Of a stretch of DNA of 7,997 bases, positions 1 through 6,621 are shown piece by piece. The stretch is from Geobacter sp. UBA6802 (GTDB lineage Bacteria; Desulfobacterota; Desulfuromonadia; Geobacterales; Pseudopelobacteraceae). Positions within the stretch are counted from its first letter, which is position 1. Each line of letters begins with the position of its first letter. The translations under genes and the position numbers were made by a program. Where the stretch lies: the NCBI GenBank assembly GCA_002452325.1, contig DKFG01000137.1, positions 518 through 8,514 on the forward strand, given 5' to 3'. Under the pieces are notes generated by a model. It saw only the letters and a list, made by a program, of their open reading frames with translations, was not told the origin of the DNA and did not search any database.

Positions 1-94
1 CCATGAAGGCCACCATCAGCACCTCACCGTTTTCGTAATCCTGGATAACAGCCGGAATCAGCCCACCCATCTTGTCGAAATTAATCTCTATCAT
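1..94 (-). CDS. hisI: Phosphoribosyl-AMP cyclohydrolase, N-terminal part (cut by window edge)
   Basis: Only the first 31 codons are present; the gene continues beyond position 1. The start reads MIEINFDKMGGLIPAVIQ and continues to an EVLMVAFM segment. I recognise this as the conserved N-terminus of HisI, the zinc enzyme that opens the purine ring of phosphoribosyl-AMP in the third step of histidine synthesis in the cytoplasm. The ATG at 94 is preceded by a strong Shine-Dalgarno AGGAGGG (complement of 99-105) four bases away, which fixes the start. The metal-binding cysteines and histidines lie outside the window and cannot be checked. The gene diverges from the chemoreceptor gene at 253. Identification rests on recalled family similarity of a short segment, but the VLMVAFM block is distinctive. 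Confidence 0.85.
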   Translation of the reverse strand, partial: MIEINFDKMGGLIPAVIQDYENGEVLMVAFM

Positions 95-121
95 GCAACC
101 CTCCTGAAAAAATGTGCGGGC

Positions 122-150
122 AGTATAGGAGCGGGAGGTACAAAATGCAA
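122..150 (-). promoter_or_regulatory. Candidate sigma-70 type promoter for hisI
   Basis: On the minus strand TTGCAT (complement of 145-150) and TATACT (complement of 122-127) are separated by 17 bases. The -10 box matches TATAAT at five of six positions and the -35 box matches TTGACA at three, all in the leading TTG. The predicted start lies near position 115, giving a leader of about 20 bases that contains the hisI Shine-Dalgarno. Geometry is good; activity is inferred. Confidence 0.45.
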
Positions 151-169
151 GGCCATGCTCAGTAAAGGA

Positions 170-208
170 CGGAAGTGCTTTTGCTTTAACATCGTTTTAC
201 GGTATAAG
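170..208 (+). promoter_or_regulatory. Candidate promoter(s) for the chemoreceptor gene, sigma-54 or sigma-70 type
   Basis: Two overlapping readings are possible. A GG at 171-172 and a GC at 183-184 are exactly ten bases apart, and the GC lies in TTGCT, the spacing and -12 element typical of sigma-54 promoters; the -24 element is only a partial match. Alternatively TTGCTT (181-186) and TATAAG (203-208), 16 bases apart, form a weak sigma-70 promoter. Either would place the start 20 to 60 bases upstream of the ATG at 253. I cannot decide between them from sequence. Confidence 0.3.
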
Positions 209-252
209 GGGCTCATAGCTGACATGCCCCAGATTTTCCAAGGACACACACC

Positions 253-1923
253 ATGGCAAAGAACCTCGGATTTGGATCAAAACTGATCAGGATACTGCTT
301 GTTTCCGGGATACTGCTCTCACTGCTGGGTATGGTCGCAGACCAGTTTCCCCGGGATGGTCTGCGAGCACTGTTTGGCATCTGCGGACTGTTTTTCCTGG
401 CGGTGCTGCTGATCCTGGCCTCACGCAAGCTGCCCATCCGGGTCAAACAGCTCTCAGCGGTCATGGATCAGGCCGCCGACGGCAACCTCTCCATCAGAGG
501 AACTGACCTGACTCCGGATGAAGTTGGTATGCTCAACAGCAACTTCAACGAGATGCTGGAACGGCTGAGCAGTATTGTGATCAGTATCAGGGCCGCAGTC
601 AGCGAACTGCGCACCATCGGCGCAAACGTTGACTCTGTTGCCCTTCAAAACCTCAAGATGGCAGAAGGCCAGAAAGATACCGTCTACCGGACCAAGGACG
701 CTGCAGGTCAGATCAGACAATCAGTCGAAGAGGTGACCACCTCGGTCGAAGGGCTTTCAGAAGCTGCCATCGTCAACGCAGCCTCAATACAGCAGATGGT
801 CTCCAGCACGGCCCAGATCAATGAACTGGTGACGCAGCTGCTCCATTCGGTGGAGCTGGTCAGCGACTCCATCACCCGCATGGCCGGCGACCAGAGTGAG
901 ATCAACGCCAATGTGCACCGGCTGATGCAGAACGCCATGAAGACCAGCAATCTGGTGACCGACATGGAAAAATCAGTGCGTCAGGTAGAGGAAAGCGCCC
1001 AGACCACAGCGCGGGTCTCGGTGGATGTACTGCGGGATGCAGAACAGGGGAATACCTCGGTGGAAAGCACGGCCAAGGGGATCGCACAGATTCGCAGTGC
1101 CTCCTGCACGGTACAGCAGGCCATTGGCAACCTGTCGGTGCATGCGGCCAGCATCGGCACCATCTTGCAGGTGATCGACGAGGTGGCAGAACAGACCAAG
1201 CTGCTGGCGCTGAACGCCTCTATCATAGCAGCCCAGGCCGGCGAGCATGGCAAGGGGTTTGGCGTGGTGGCCCACGAGATCAAGGAGCTTGCCCGGCGTA
1301 CCACCGCATCCACCCGTGAAATTGCTGAGATTGTCAACGGCGTCAAGGAAGAGACTGACAAGGCGGTCAAGGCCATCTCGTTGTCGGAACAGGCCGTCAA
1401 AGAGGGTGAGCAGCTTTCGCAGCGCTCCGGTCAGGCCCTGAGCAAGATTGTCCACGGTGTCAAGATCGCCAGCGAGCAGGCCAGCGAGATCGCAAAGGCA
1501 ACCCAACTGCATGTGCAGCATGGCGAAAAGATGCGGCTGGCCATGGAAGAGGTTGGCTCCATGCTGGAGCAGATCGTGCGTTCGTTCAACCAGCAGACCA
1601 CTGATGCCGGTGTGATCGAAAAGACCTCGGCCGGGATGCGTGCCCTGGCACAGGAAGTGTACCATGTGGCCCGCTCCCACAATGAAGCAGGCACCACCAT
1701 TGCCGACTCAACTGAAACCATTGTCAGGATGATTGACGGAATCCGTAAGGCCTGTCGGATGCAGACTGAAGCCAGCGACCAAGTGGTCCACACCGCAGAA
1801 GAGATGGAGGCGGCTGCCACCGGCAACCTGCAAACCACCAAAATCATGGAGGGGGCGGTCAGCGGCCTCTCGCTTCAGATCAAGAGCCTTGAACAGGAGA
1901 TGGCGGGTTTCAAGACCACGTAA
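253..1923 (+). CDS. Methyl-accepting chemotaxis-type receptor without periplasmic domain
   Basis: This 556-residue inner membrane receptor is expected to signal through CheW/CheA-type partners. Two hydrophobic segments (about residues 11-28 and 38-57) are joined by only about nine residues, so there is no room for a periplasmic sensor domain. A HAMP-like segment follows (about 58-112), then a long helical signalling domain to the C-terminus. The hairpin tip lies at about 308-347 and contains QTKLLALNAS, AGEHGKGFGVVA and HEIKELA. The tip departs from the usual consensus: aligned to E. coli Tsr, trimer-contact residues N376, E385 and R388 correspond to K316, I325 and Q328, while N381 (N321) and E391 (E331) are kept. 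No CheR-binding pentapeptide is seen at the C-terminus. The ATG is preceded by AAGGA with eight bases spacing. It converges with the copper ATPase gene, leaving 30 bases between the stop codons. The ligand is unknown. Confidence 0.93.
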   Translation: MAKNLGFGSKLIRILLVSGILLSLLGMVADQFPRDGLRALFGICGLFFLAVLLILASRKLPIRVKQLSAVMDQAADGNLSIRGTDLTPDEVGMLNSNFNEMLERLSSIVISIRAAVSELRTIGANVDSVALQNLKMAEGQKDTVYRTKDAAGQIRQSVEEVTTSVEGLSEAAIVNAASIQQMVSSTAQINELVTQLLHSVELVSDSITRMAGDQSEINANVHRLMQNAMKTSNLVTDMEKSVRQVEESAQTTARVSVDVLRDAEQGNTSVESTAKGIAQIRSASCTVQQAIGNLSVHAASIGTILQVIDEVAEQTKLLALNASIIAAQAGEHGKGFGVVAHEIKELARRTTASTREIAEIVNGVKEETDKAVKAISLSEQAVKEGEQLSQRSGQALSKIVHGVKIASEQASEIAKATQLHVQHGEKMRLAMEEVGSMLEQIVRSFNQQTTDAGVIEKTSAGMRALAQEVYHVARSHNEAGTTIADSTETIVRMIDGIRKACRMQTEASDQVVHTAEEMEAAATGNLQTTKIMEGAVSGLSLQIKSLEQEMAGFKTT

Positions 1924-1953
1924 CGAATACAGCGCCTCCGAAAAACCGCCCCA

Positions 1954-4134
1954 TTACAAACGCCCTGCCACCCGTTTCAGCAGCAGGGAGTTCAGTACTA
2001 CTGAAACTGAGGAAAAGGCCATGGCTAGCCCGGCAAACTCGGCCTTAAGGGTGATGCCGTAACCGGCAAACAGACCCGCTGCCACCGGAATACCAACCAC
2101 ATTGTAGGCCAAAGCCCAGAACAGATTTTGCTTGACCTTGGACAGGGTGGCCCTGCCGATGGTGATAGCCCGTACTGCATCCTGCAGATCGTCCCTGATC
2201 AACACAATATCGCCGGTCTCCTTGGCCACATCGGTTCCACCGCCAATAGCGATCCCCACATCAGCGGCTGCCAAGGCCGGGGCATCATTGATGCCGTCAC
2301 CGGTCATCCCCACCTTATACCCCTGTGCCTGCCACCCCTGGACAACCTCCCGCTTGCGCCCGGGTAGTACCTGGGCCTCATATACGTCAACCCCGGCCTG
2401 TGCAGCCACTTGCTCTGCAACAGCACCCTGATCACCGGTGATCATGACCGTGCGTATGCCCATCTGCTTCAATGCGGTAACCGCCAGAGCCGAGCCAGGT
2501 TTAAGTGTATCACTGAAGGCTGCTACCCCCAGCAAGCGACCAGCAGACGCGACAAAGACCAATGAGTTGCCAGCAGCAAGCTGCGTTATCTGCGGAACAA
2601 TGGCGGTCGTTGCCACCCCTTCCTGTTCCAACAGGCGCTGATTGCCCACGACCAGACGGTTACCATCCAGAATACAGGTGATACCGTGCCCCTCAAGTTC
2701 CTGGTAGTCACTTACTGCAGCAGCTGTAATGCCTCGCTCGTTTGCAGCAAGCAGGGCAGCCTGGGCCAGCGGGTGGTTTGATCCTGCCTCGGCAGCGGCC
2801 AACGTTTCCAGTAACCGCTGTGCAGGCACCCCTTCTGCCGTGATCAGCGCACTCAGTGACAGCTTGCCGCTGGTCAGGGTGCCGGTCTTGTCCAACAACA
2901 TCACCTGCAATCCGGCGATCGCCTCAAGCGCCGAACCCTTTTTAACCAGAATCCCACGCGAGAGGGCGACACCGCTACCGACCATGATGGCCGTGGGCGT
3001 TGCCAGCCCCATGGCGCAGGGGCAGGCGATGACCACCACCGCCACCCCAAAGCTGAAGGCGGTCACAAACGGGACCTGCAGCACCAGAAACCAGATACAG
3101 AATGTCAGGAGCGCAAGCAACACCACAGCAGGCACAAACCAGGTTGAGACCGTATCAGCAAAACGCTGGATCGGGGCCTTATCCCCCTGGGCCTCCCGTA
3201 CCATCTTGACGATCTGGGACAGCAGGGTTGCCTCACCGACCCGGGTGGCCCTGACCAGTAACCTGCCGTTGAGATTGATCGTGGCTCCGGTCACACCATC
3301 GCCAACCTGTTTGGTAACCGGCAACGACTCACCGGTAACCATCGCCTCGTTCACACTGGAGTGTCCCTCTACGATCTCACCGTCAACCGGAACCGTTTCG
3401 CCAGGACGAACCGCCACTAGGTCGCCGACGCGGATCACTGATGCCGACACCTCCTGTTCACCCTCCGGCGTCACCAGCCGCGCCTTGTCAGCCTGTAGAT
3501 GGAGCAGCTTTTTCAGCGCTTCACTGGCTTTTCCCCGGGCACGGGTCTCCAGATACTTGCCCAGTCGGACAAAGGTAATCAGCCAAGCCGATGTCTCAAA
3601 AAAAACATCTCGTGCATCTCCCAGCAGACCGAAGAAGGCCAGTACCGAATATCCCCAGGCAGCGGAGGTTCCCAGCGCTACCAGCAGATCCATGTTGCTA
3701 CTCTTGCTTCTGAGGGCTGCCCAGGCACCACGGTAAAAGGCCAGACCGGCACTGAACTGTACCATGGTTGCCAGCACCAGGTTCAACCAGCCGATGCCAC
3801 GGTGGTGGTGCAGGGTCATGGTGAGCATAATCGGCAGTGATAAAACCAGAGCCAGCAGAAACCAGTTGCGCTGGTTCATCAGCTCGGCCTGCTCCACCTC
3901 TGCACCGGTCTCCGGGTCTAGCGGCATCGGGCCTGCCTGGAAACCTGCAGCAGCCACCTTTGCCATAATACGGTCAATCGTCAGCTGCCGTGGATCAAAG
4001 ATGACCGTCAGCTGGGCAACCGCAAAATTCACGGTTGCCGATTGTACCCCCGGCAATGCGCTAATCTCCCGCTCCAGGCGACCGGCGCAGTTGACGCAGG
4101 ACATACCGGTTATCCGCAGGTTCGTGGTGACCAT
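1954..4134 (-). CDS. copA: Copper-type P1B ATPase (heavy metal efflux pump)
   Basis: This 726-residue inner membrane pump is predicted to export Cu(I) using ATP. One heavy-metal-associated domain sits at the N-terminus, with metal motif MSCVNC at residues 11-16. Membrane helices follow. The actuator motif TGES is at 267-270, and the intramembrane metal site CPC at 371-373. The phosphorylated aspartate D415 is in DKTGT, SNHPLA holds the nucleotide-binding HP pair (454-455), ITGD is at 565-568 and GDGIND at 612-617. YN (677-678) and MAFSS (705-709) in the last helices match the Cu(I) subgroup, not the zinc/cadmium subgroup, so copper (possibly silver) is the likely substrate. The length is usual for a one-domain CopA. 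The ATG at 4134 follows AAGGTG four bases away. It lies 37 bases downstream of the UPF0158-family gene on the same strand, so the two may be cotranscribed. No copper-responsive operator is evident. Confidence 0.95.
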   Translation of the reverse strand: MVTTNLRITGMSCVNCAGRLEREISALPGVQSATVNFAVAQLTVIFDPRQLTIDRIMAKVAAAGFQAGPMPLDPETGAEVEQAELMNQRNWFLLALVLSLPIMLTMTLHHHRGIGWLNLVLATMVQFSAGLAFYRGAWAALRSKSSNMDLLVALGTSAAWGYSVLAFFGLLGDARDVFFETSAWLITFVRLGKYLETRARGKASEALKKLLHLQADKARLVTPEGEQEVSASVIRVGDLVAVRPGETVPVDGEIVEGHSSVNEAMVTGESLPVTKQVGDGVTGATINLNGRLLVRATRVGEATLLSQIVKMVREAQGDKAPIQRFADTVSTWFVPAVVLLALLTFCIWFLVLQVPFVTAFSFGVAVVVIACPCAMGLATPTAIMVGSGVALSRGILVKKGSALEAIAGLQVMLLDKTGTLTSGKLSLSALITAEGVPAQRLLETLAAAEAGSNHPLAQAALLAANERGITAAAVSDYQELEGHGITCILDGNRLVVGNQRLLEQEGVATTAIVPQITQLAAGNSLVFVASAGRLLGVAAFSDTLKPGSALAVTALKQMGIRTVMITGDQGAVAEQVAAQAGVDVYEAQVLPGRKREVVQGWQAQGYKVGMTGDGINDAPALAAADVGIAIGGGTDVAKETGDIVLIRDDLQDAVRAITIGRATLSKVKQNLFWALAYNVVGIPVAAGLFAGYGITLKAEFAGLAMAFSSVSVVLNSLLLKRVAGRL

Positions 4135-4171
4135 GTCTCACCTTTCACGGAGACAAATCTGTCGGCGGTTC

Positions 4172-4612
4172 TCAGTTAACAGCGCTCAGGGAGGTACTCA
4201 TGGAAAAAAGTTCATGCTCTTCAAGCCAGGTCTTTACACGATTACTGACAAACGTATCGCGTAACTCAACCAGCTGCTGTTCTTCTTCAGGAAAGAAAGA
4301 GAGGATATCTGTCGGATTGGCATATGGCGGACGGCCGGAAAGGGCGTGGTCGAGCAGCTGGCGCAGCTCCTGATTTGGCTGGTTCTGAAGAAAGTTATTC
4401 AACAGCGAACGTTCAGTGGAGGCGTCAAGGCCGGGTATCTCCAGGAAACGCTCCTGATACTGGTCCATCTGGTTCCAGAAGCTGTCTTCCATCTCGGCAC
4501 TGACAAAAAATATCTCGCCGGTCAGCCGGTCAAAGTAGTAGACCCGGTCAGACTCCATATTGGAAAAGGCGCGTAACAGGACATCCCAGGGAATGGCTAT
4601 GGTTTTCAGCAT
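4172..4612 (-). CDS. UPF0158-family protein of unknown function
   Basis: This is a soluble, acidic protein of 146 residues with no signal peptide or membrane segment. The N-terminal pattern (IPWDVLLRAF, then YYFDRLTGEIFF at about 25-36) and the C-terminal RVKTWLEEHEL resemble the UPF0158 family, whose biochemical role is not established. I chose the ATG at 4612 because the recognisable family start follows it and AAGGAG lies upstream (complement of 4625-4630), though the 12-base spacing is long. The frame stays open to an ATG at 4666, giving 18 more residues, but those look unlike the family and would run into the divergent promoter region. It precedes the copper ATPase gene by 37 bases and could be in its operon; a role in copper handling would be speculation. 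Family assignment is by memory of the pattern. Confidence 0.7.
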   Translation of the reverse strand: MLKTIAIPWDVLLRAFSNMESDRVYYFDRLTGEIFFVSAEMEDSFWNQMDQYQERFLEIPGLDASTERSLLNNFLQNQPNQELRQLLDHALSGRPPYANPTDILSFFPEEEQQLVELRDTFVSNRVKTWLEEHELFSMSTSLSAVN

Positions 4613-4638
4613 AATCAGCAGACGCTCCTTGTCTTGTA

Positions 4639-4667
4639 TTGACACACCGCACAGTCCACGGCACAAT
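4639..4667 (+). promoter_or_regulatory. Candidate promoter for the lpxH-like gene
   Basis: A perfect TTGACA at 4639-4644 is followed after 17 bases by CACAAT (4662-4667), four of six matches to the -10 consensus. Transcription would begin around 4673-4675, only a few bases before the ATG at 4678, which implies a leaderless or nearly leaderless message. This agrees with the absence of a Shine-Dalgarno before that ATG. The -10 is weak, so this is tentative. Confidence 0.35.
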
Positions 4668-4677
4668 CCGCCGCACC

Positions 4678-5394
4678 ATGCGTGCCATTTTCCTCTCCGA
4701 TGCCCATCTGCAACAGCCCGGCGACACCAACTACCGCCTGTTGCTCGATTTCCTCAGCTCACTGCACGACACGGTGGACACCCTCTGCATCTTGGGTGAC
4801 CTGTTCGATTTCAGGGTTGGGCTGCCCGGCCTCTGTTTTCCTGAACATGAACCGCTGCTGCAGGCGCTGCAGGAACTGGTCAGAAGCGGAACCCGGCTGA
4901 TCTACCTGGAAGGCAACCACGATTTCCATCTGCAGGAGGAGCTGGGCCGACGCCTGGGGGCCGAGGTCTACCCGGGGCCGGTGACCCTTGAACTGCAAGG
5001 GCTACGGATACGGCTCTGCCATGGTGATCTGATTAATCGGGCCGACTGGCGCTACCGCCTGCTGCACCGACTGTTGCGGCATCCGTTCACCTTCCGGGCC
5101 GCCCGGCTATTGCCTCAATCTGCCATAGAGCAGTTGCGCCACAAACTGCAGCGCACCAGTAAAGGACGCTACCGGCAAGACCGCAGCCGCTGGGACTACC
5201 GGGCCATCATCCGCAGTTATGCCACATCCATCCGCTGCCAGGGGTACGACGCCCTGCTGCTGGGGCATTTCCATCTGCCGTTCATAGAGCACCAGGAACC
5301 GTTCACGTTGGTCTCGCTGGGGGACTGGATCAGCCAGTTTTCCTACGCTGAGCTGTCGTCAGGCCGTCTGAAACTGCTTACCTATCAGCCTTGA
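4678..5394 (+). CDS. lpxH: UDP-2,3-diacylglucosamine diphosphatase-type metallophosphoesterase
   Basis: This 238-residue protein has the full set of calcineurin-like metallophosphoesterase motifs. SDAH gives D8 and H10, GDLFD gives D41, GNHD gives N80 and H81, CHGD gives H115, and GHFH gives H197 and H199. Length and motif spacing fit LpxH, the peripheral inner membrane Mn-dependent enzyme that splits UDP-2,3-diacylglucosamine into lipid X and UMP in lipid A synthesis. The third motif is GNHD, whereas E. coli LpxH has GNRD as I recall it, so another phosphoesterase of the LpxH-like group is possible. I chose the ATG at 4678 because MRAIFLSDAH starts the first beta strand directly. An upstream TTG at 4639 would add 13 poorly conserved residues. 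Neither start has a clear Shine-Dalgarno. The stop overlaps the end of the convergent penicillin-binding protein gene by 17 bases. Confidence 0.85.
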   Translation: MRAIFLSDAHLQQPGDTNYRLLLDFLSSLHDTVDTLCILGDLFDFRVGLPGLCFPEHEPLLQALQELVRSGTRLIYLEGNHDFHLQEELGRRLGAEVYPGPVTLELQGLRIRLCHGDLINRADWRYRLLHRLLRHPFTFRAARLLPQSAIEQLRHKLQRTSKGRYRQDRSRWDYRAIIRSYATSIRCQGYDALLLGHFHLPFIEHQEPFTLVSLGDWISQFSYAELSSGRLKLLTYQP

Positions 5395-6007
5395 AATAGC
5401 TGGTCAGTGCCAGCTCACCCACCTGCGACGCCTTGATGCGCCACTTCTCGCCGTTGATCACCAACGCCACCAGTGCAATACGCGGCTGCTCTGCTGGGGC
5501 GAATGCCGCAAACCACGAATAATACCCCTTGGGGTTATCACCGGTTATGGAGCCAGTCTTGGCGGCTATCTGAATTGTACCGAGCAACTGCCTACCCTGC
5601 GGATTGTTGAACGCCTTGCGCGAAGTGCCGCTGGTCACCGTGGTAAGCAGCATACGGCTCAGGTTCCCGGCAGTTTCAGGACTTACAACCTGCAGCAGTT
5701 TCCGGGGGGTCGGCACCTGTAAGGCCTTGCCGTCCCGCACGGCATGGTCAACCAATAACGGTGCCATCAGTGCACCATGATTGGCAAGGGCGGCGGTAAT
5801 GGCAACGGCGTGGATCGGAGACACCTGCAGGTCATGATTCAGCCCGCTGCCTTGTAGCCGGAGCTCTTCAGCGGTCTCCACGACCGGTGCCGGACTTGGC
5901 ATCGCCGGCACACCGGGCAAAAGCAGGCTACGGTTGAATCCAAAACGGTTACAGGCCTGCTGCAGCTGTTCCTTGCCCAGCAGGTCGCTGGCTATCAGCC
6001 CGTAAAT
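5378..6007 (-). pseudogene. Penicillin-binding protein, C-terminal fragment (KTG side), severed by IS
   Basis: This is the second part of the transpeptidase gene that begins at 7351. In frame from the insertion point it reads IYGLIASDLLGKE, then RFGFN, and later AAKTGSITG, which carries the KTG motif of the penicillin-binding transpeptidase fold, followed by YYSWFAAFAP. It ends at a TAA at 5378-5380. The frame is open leftward from a TGA inside the insertion element at 6044-6046, but no ATG start lies near the break; the first plausible start is a TTG at 5920 without clear support. The fragment lacks the nucleophilic serine and the SxN motif, so it cannot act alone as a transpeptidase. If the 648-base insert is removed, the gene would encode about 441 residues. 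The end overlaps the lpxH-like gene by 17 bases. Confidence 0.9.
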
Positions 6008-6020
6008 TATTCTGAGTAAT

Positions 6021-6039
6021 CCCCCACCTTTGGTGGGGG
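6021..6039 (+). repeat. Left-end subterminal hairpin of the IS
   Basis: Arms 6021-6028 (CCCCCACC) and 6032-6039 (GGTGGGGG) pair perfectly over eight bases around a TTT loop. In this family TnpA recognises such hairpins in the single-stranded ends. It is 13 bases inside the proposed left boundary. Neither strand has a T run after it, so it does not look like a terminator. Confidence 0.88.
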
Positions 6040-6074
6040 ACCCTCATAGTTTGACAGTTCCAGAAATATGTAGA

Positions 6075-6118
6075 AGCCTCCTTAACGTGACCGCTCAAAG
6101 TTCACGCACAAGGAGGCT
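6075..6118 (+). promoter_or_regulatory. tnpA leader hairpin that sequesters the ribosome binding site
   Basis: AGCCTCCTT at 6075-6083 is exactly complementary to AAGGAGGCT at 6110-6118, which contains the tnpA Shine-Dalgarno AAGGAGG. An inner stem CGTGA (6086-6090) with TCACG (6102-6106) closes an 11-base loop at 6091-6101. The folded leader would hide the ribosome binding site and end two bases before the ATG at 6121. In Salmonella IS200 a stem-loop that blocks the tnpA ribosome binding site is documented; the function here is inferred by analogy. Confidence 0.75.
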
Positions 6119-6120
6119 CT

Positions 6121-6558
6121 ATGGACAACGTTCAAAGCTTATGCCACTCGAAATGGGAATGCAAGTATCACATAATCTGGATACCGAAAGGCCGCCGGAA
6201 AGCACTTTATGGTCGTATTCGGCAACACCTCGGTGATTTTCTTCACGCTTTGGCTCGGCAAAAAGAGAGCAAGATACTGGAAGGTCACCTACAACCGGAT
6301 CATATCCACATACTGATATCGATACCACCAAAGTACTCCGTTGCTCAGGTCATGGGCTTTATGAAAGGTAAGAGTGCCATACACATTGCCCGCACCTATT
6401 TGGGGCAGCGTAAGAACTACAGCGGCATGCACTTTTGGGCACGCGGCTACTACGTTTCTACCGTTGGTGCTGACGAGCAAGTGATCAGAGAGTACATCAG
6501 ACACCAGGAAGACGAAGACAAGCGTTTGGAACAGTTGACGCTATTGACCGAAGCATGA
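6121..6558 (+). CDS. tnpA: IS200/IS605-family Y1 HUH transposase TnpA
   Basis: TnpA is a small (145-residue) dimeric single-strand transposase that cuts and rejoins the element ends. The HUH motif is seen as H61-I-H63 in PDHIHILISIPP. The catalytic tyrosine should be Y125 in VIREYIRHQE, with Q129 four residues later as in IS608 (Y127 and Q131 there). The usual WARGYYVSTVG block at about 106-116 is present. All catalytic residues are intact and the length is normal, so the enzyme is probably active. The ATG at 6121 follows AAGGAGG with four bases spacing, but that site lies in a leader hairpin, so translation is probably low. A TTGACA at 6051-6056 could be a -35 box, though I see no good -10. 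The stop codon at 6556-6558 is part of another inverted repeat. Confidence 0.96.
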   Translation: MDNVQSLCHSKWECKYHIIWIPKGRRKALYGRIRQHLGDFLHALARQKESKILEGHLQPDHIHILISIPPKYSVAQVMGFMKGKSAIHIARTYLGQRKNYSGMHFWARGYYVSTVGADEQVIREYIRHQEDEDKRLEQLTLLTEA

Positions 6559-6577
6559 CCACCACTGGTGGTGGTCA
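6556..6577 (+). repeat. Inverted repeat beginning at the tnpA stop codon
   Basis: TGACCACCAC (6556-6565) and GTGGTGGTCA (6568-6577) are perfect complements around a two-base centre, and the tnpA TGA stop forms the first three bases. The sequence after it (GTTAATCTTTTAA) has only a short T run, so it could be a weak terminator or an mRNA 3' stabiliser. It could instead be an internal DNA fold of the element. Confidence 0.6.
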
Positions 6578-6621
6578 GTTAATCTTTTAAACATACCGTC
6601 TTTGAGCGGTCCATGATTTTC

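Larger units (their letters stand above)
6089..6611 (+). repeat. 12-base inverted repeat bracketing tnpA (6089-6100 and 6600-6611)
   Basis: GACCGCTCAAAG at 6089-6100, mostly in the loop of the tnpA leader hairpin, is the exact reverse complement of CTTTGAGCGGTC at 6600-6611, downstream of the gene. The two copies flank tnpA inside the element. They could pair in the mRNA (leader loop with 3' untranslated region) or in single-stranded transposon DNA. Confidence 0.75.

Noticed and set aside
208..230. GGGGC/GCCCC five-base stem upstream of the chemoreceptor start
   Set aside because: Short stem with a 13-base loop, no T run, and no known leader element of this form; easily due to chance.
973..1680. 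235-residue minus-strand open frame inside the chemoreceptor gene
   Set aside because: Antisense shadow of a clear coding region; no family pattern and no ribosome binding signal supporting it.
1924..1953. Search for a bidirectional terminator between the convergent receptor and ATPase genes
   Set aside because: The 30-base gap has no convincing inverted repeat or T run on either strand.
2729..3736. 335-residue open frame on the plus strand inside the copper ATPase gene
   Set aside because: It is antisense to a gene with every catalytic motif intact, its product is a Ser/Thr/Arg-rich composition typical of a reverse-frame shadow, and it shows no recognisable domain.
3764..4264. 166-residue plus-strand open frame crossing the copper ATPase start and UPF0158 end
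   Set aside because: Overlaps two better-supported genes on the opposite strand and has no recognisable domain.
6057..6078. Promoter for tnpA using TTGACA at 6051-6056
   Set aside because: No acceptable -10 box at 16 to 18 bases spacing; the nearest TATGTA is only ten bases away. Mentioned only as a possibility in the tnpA entry.
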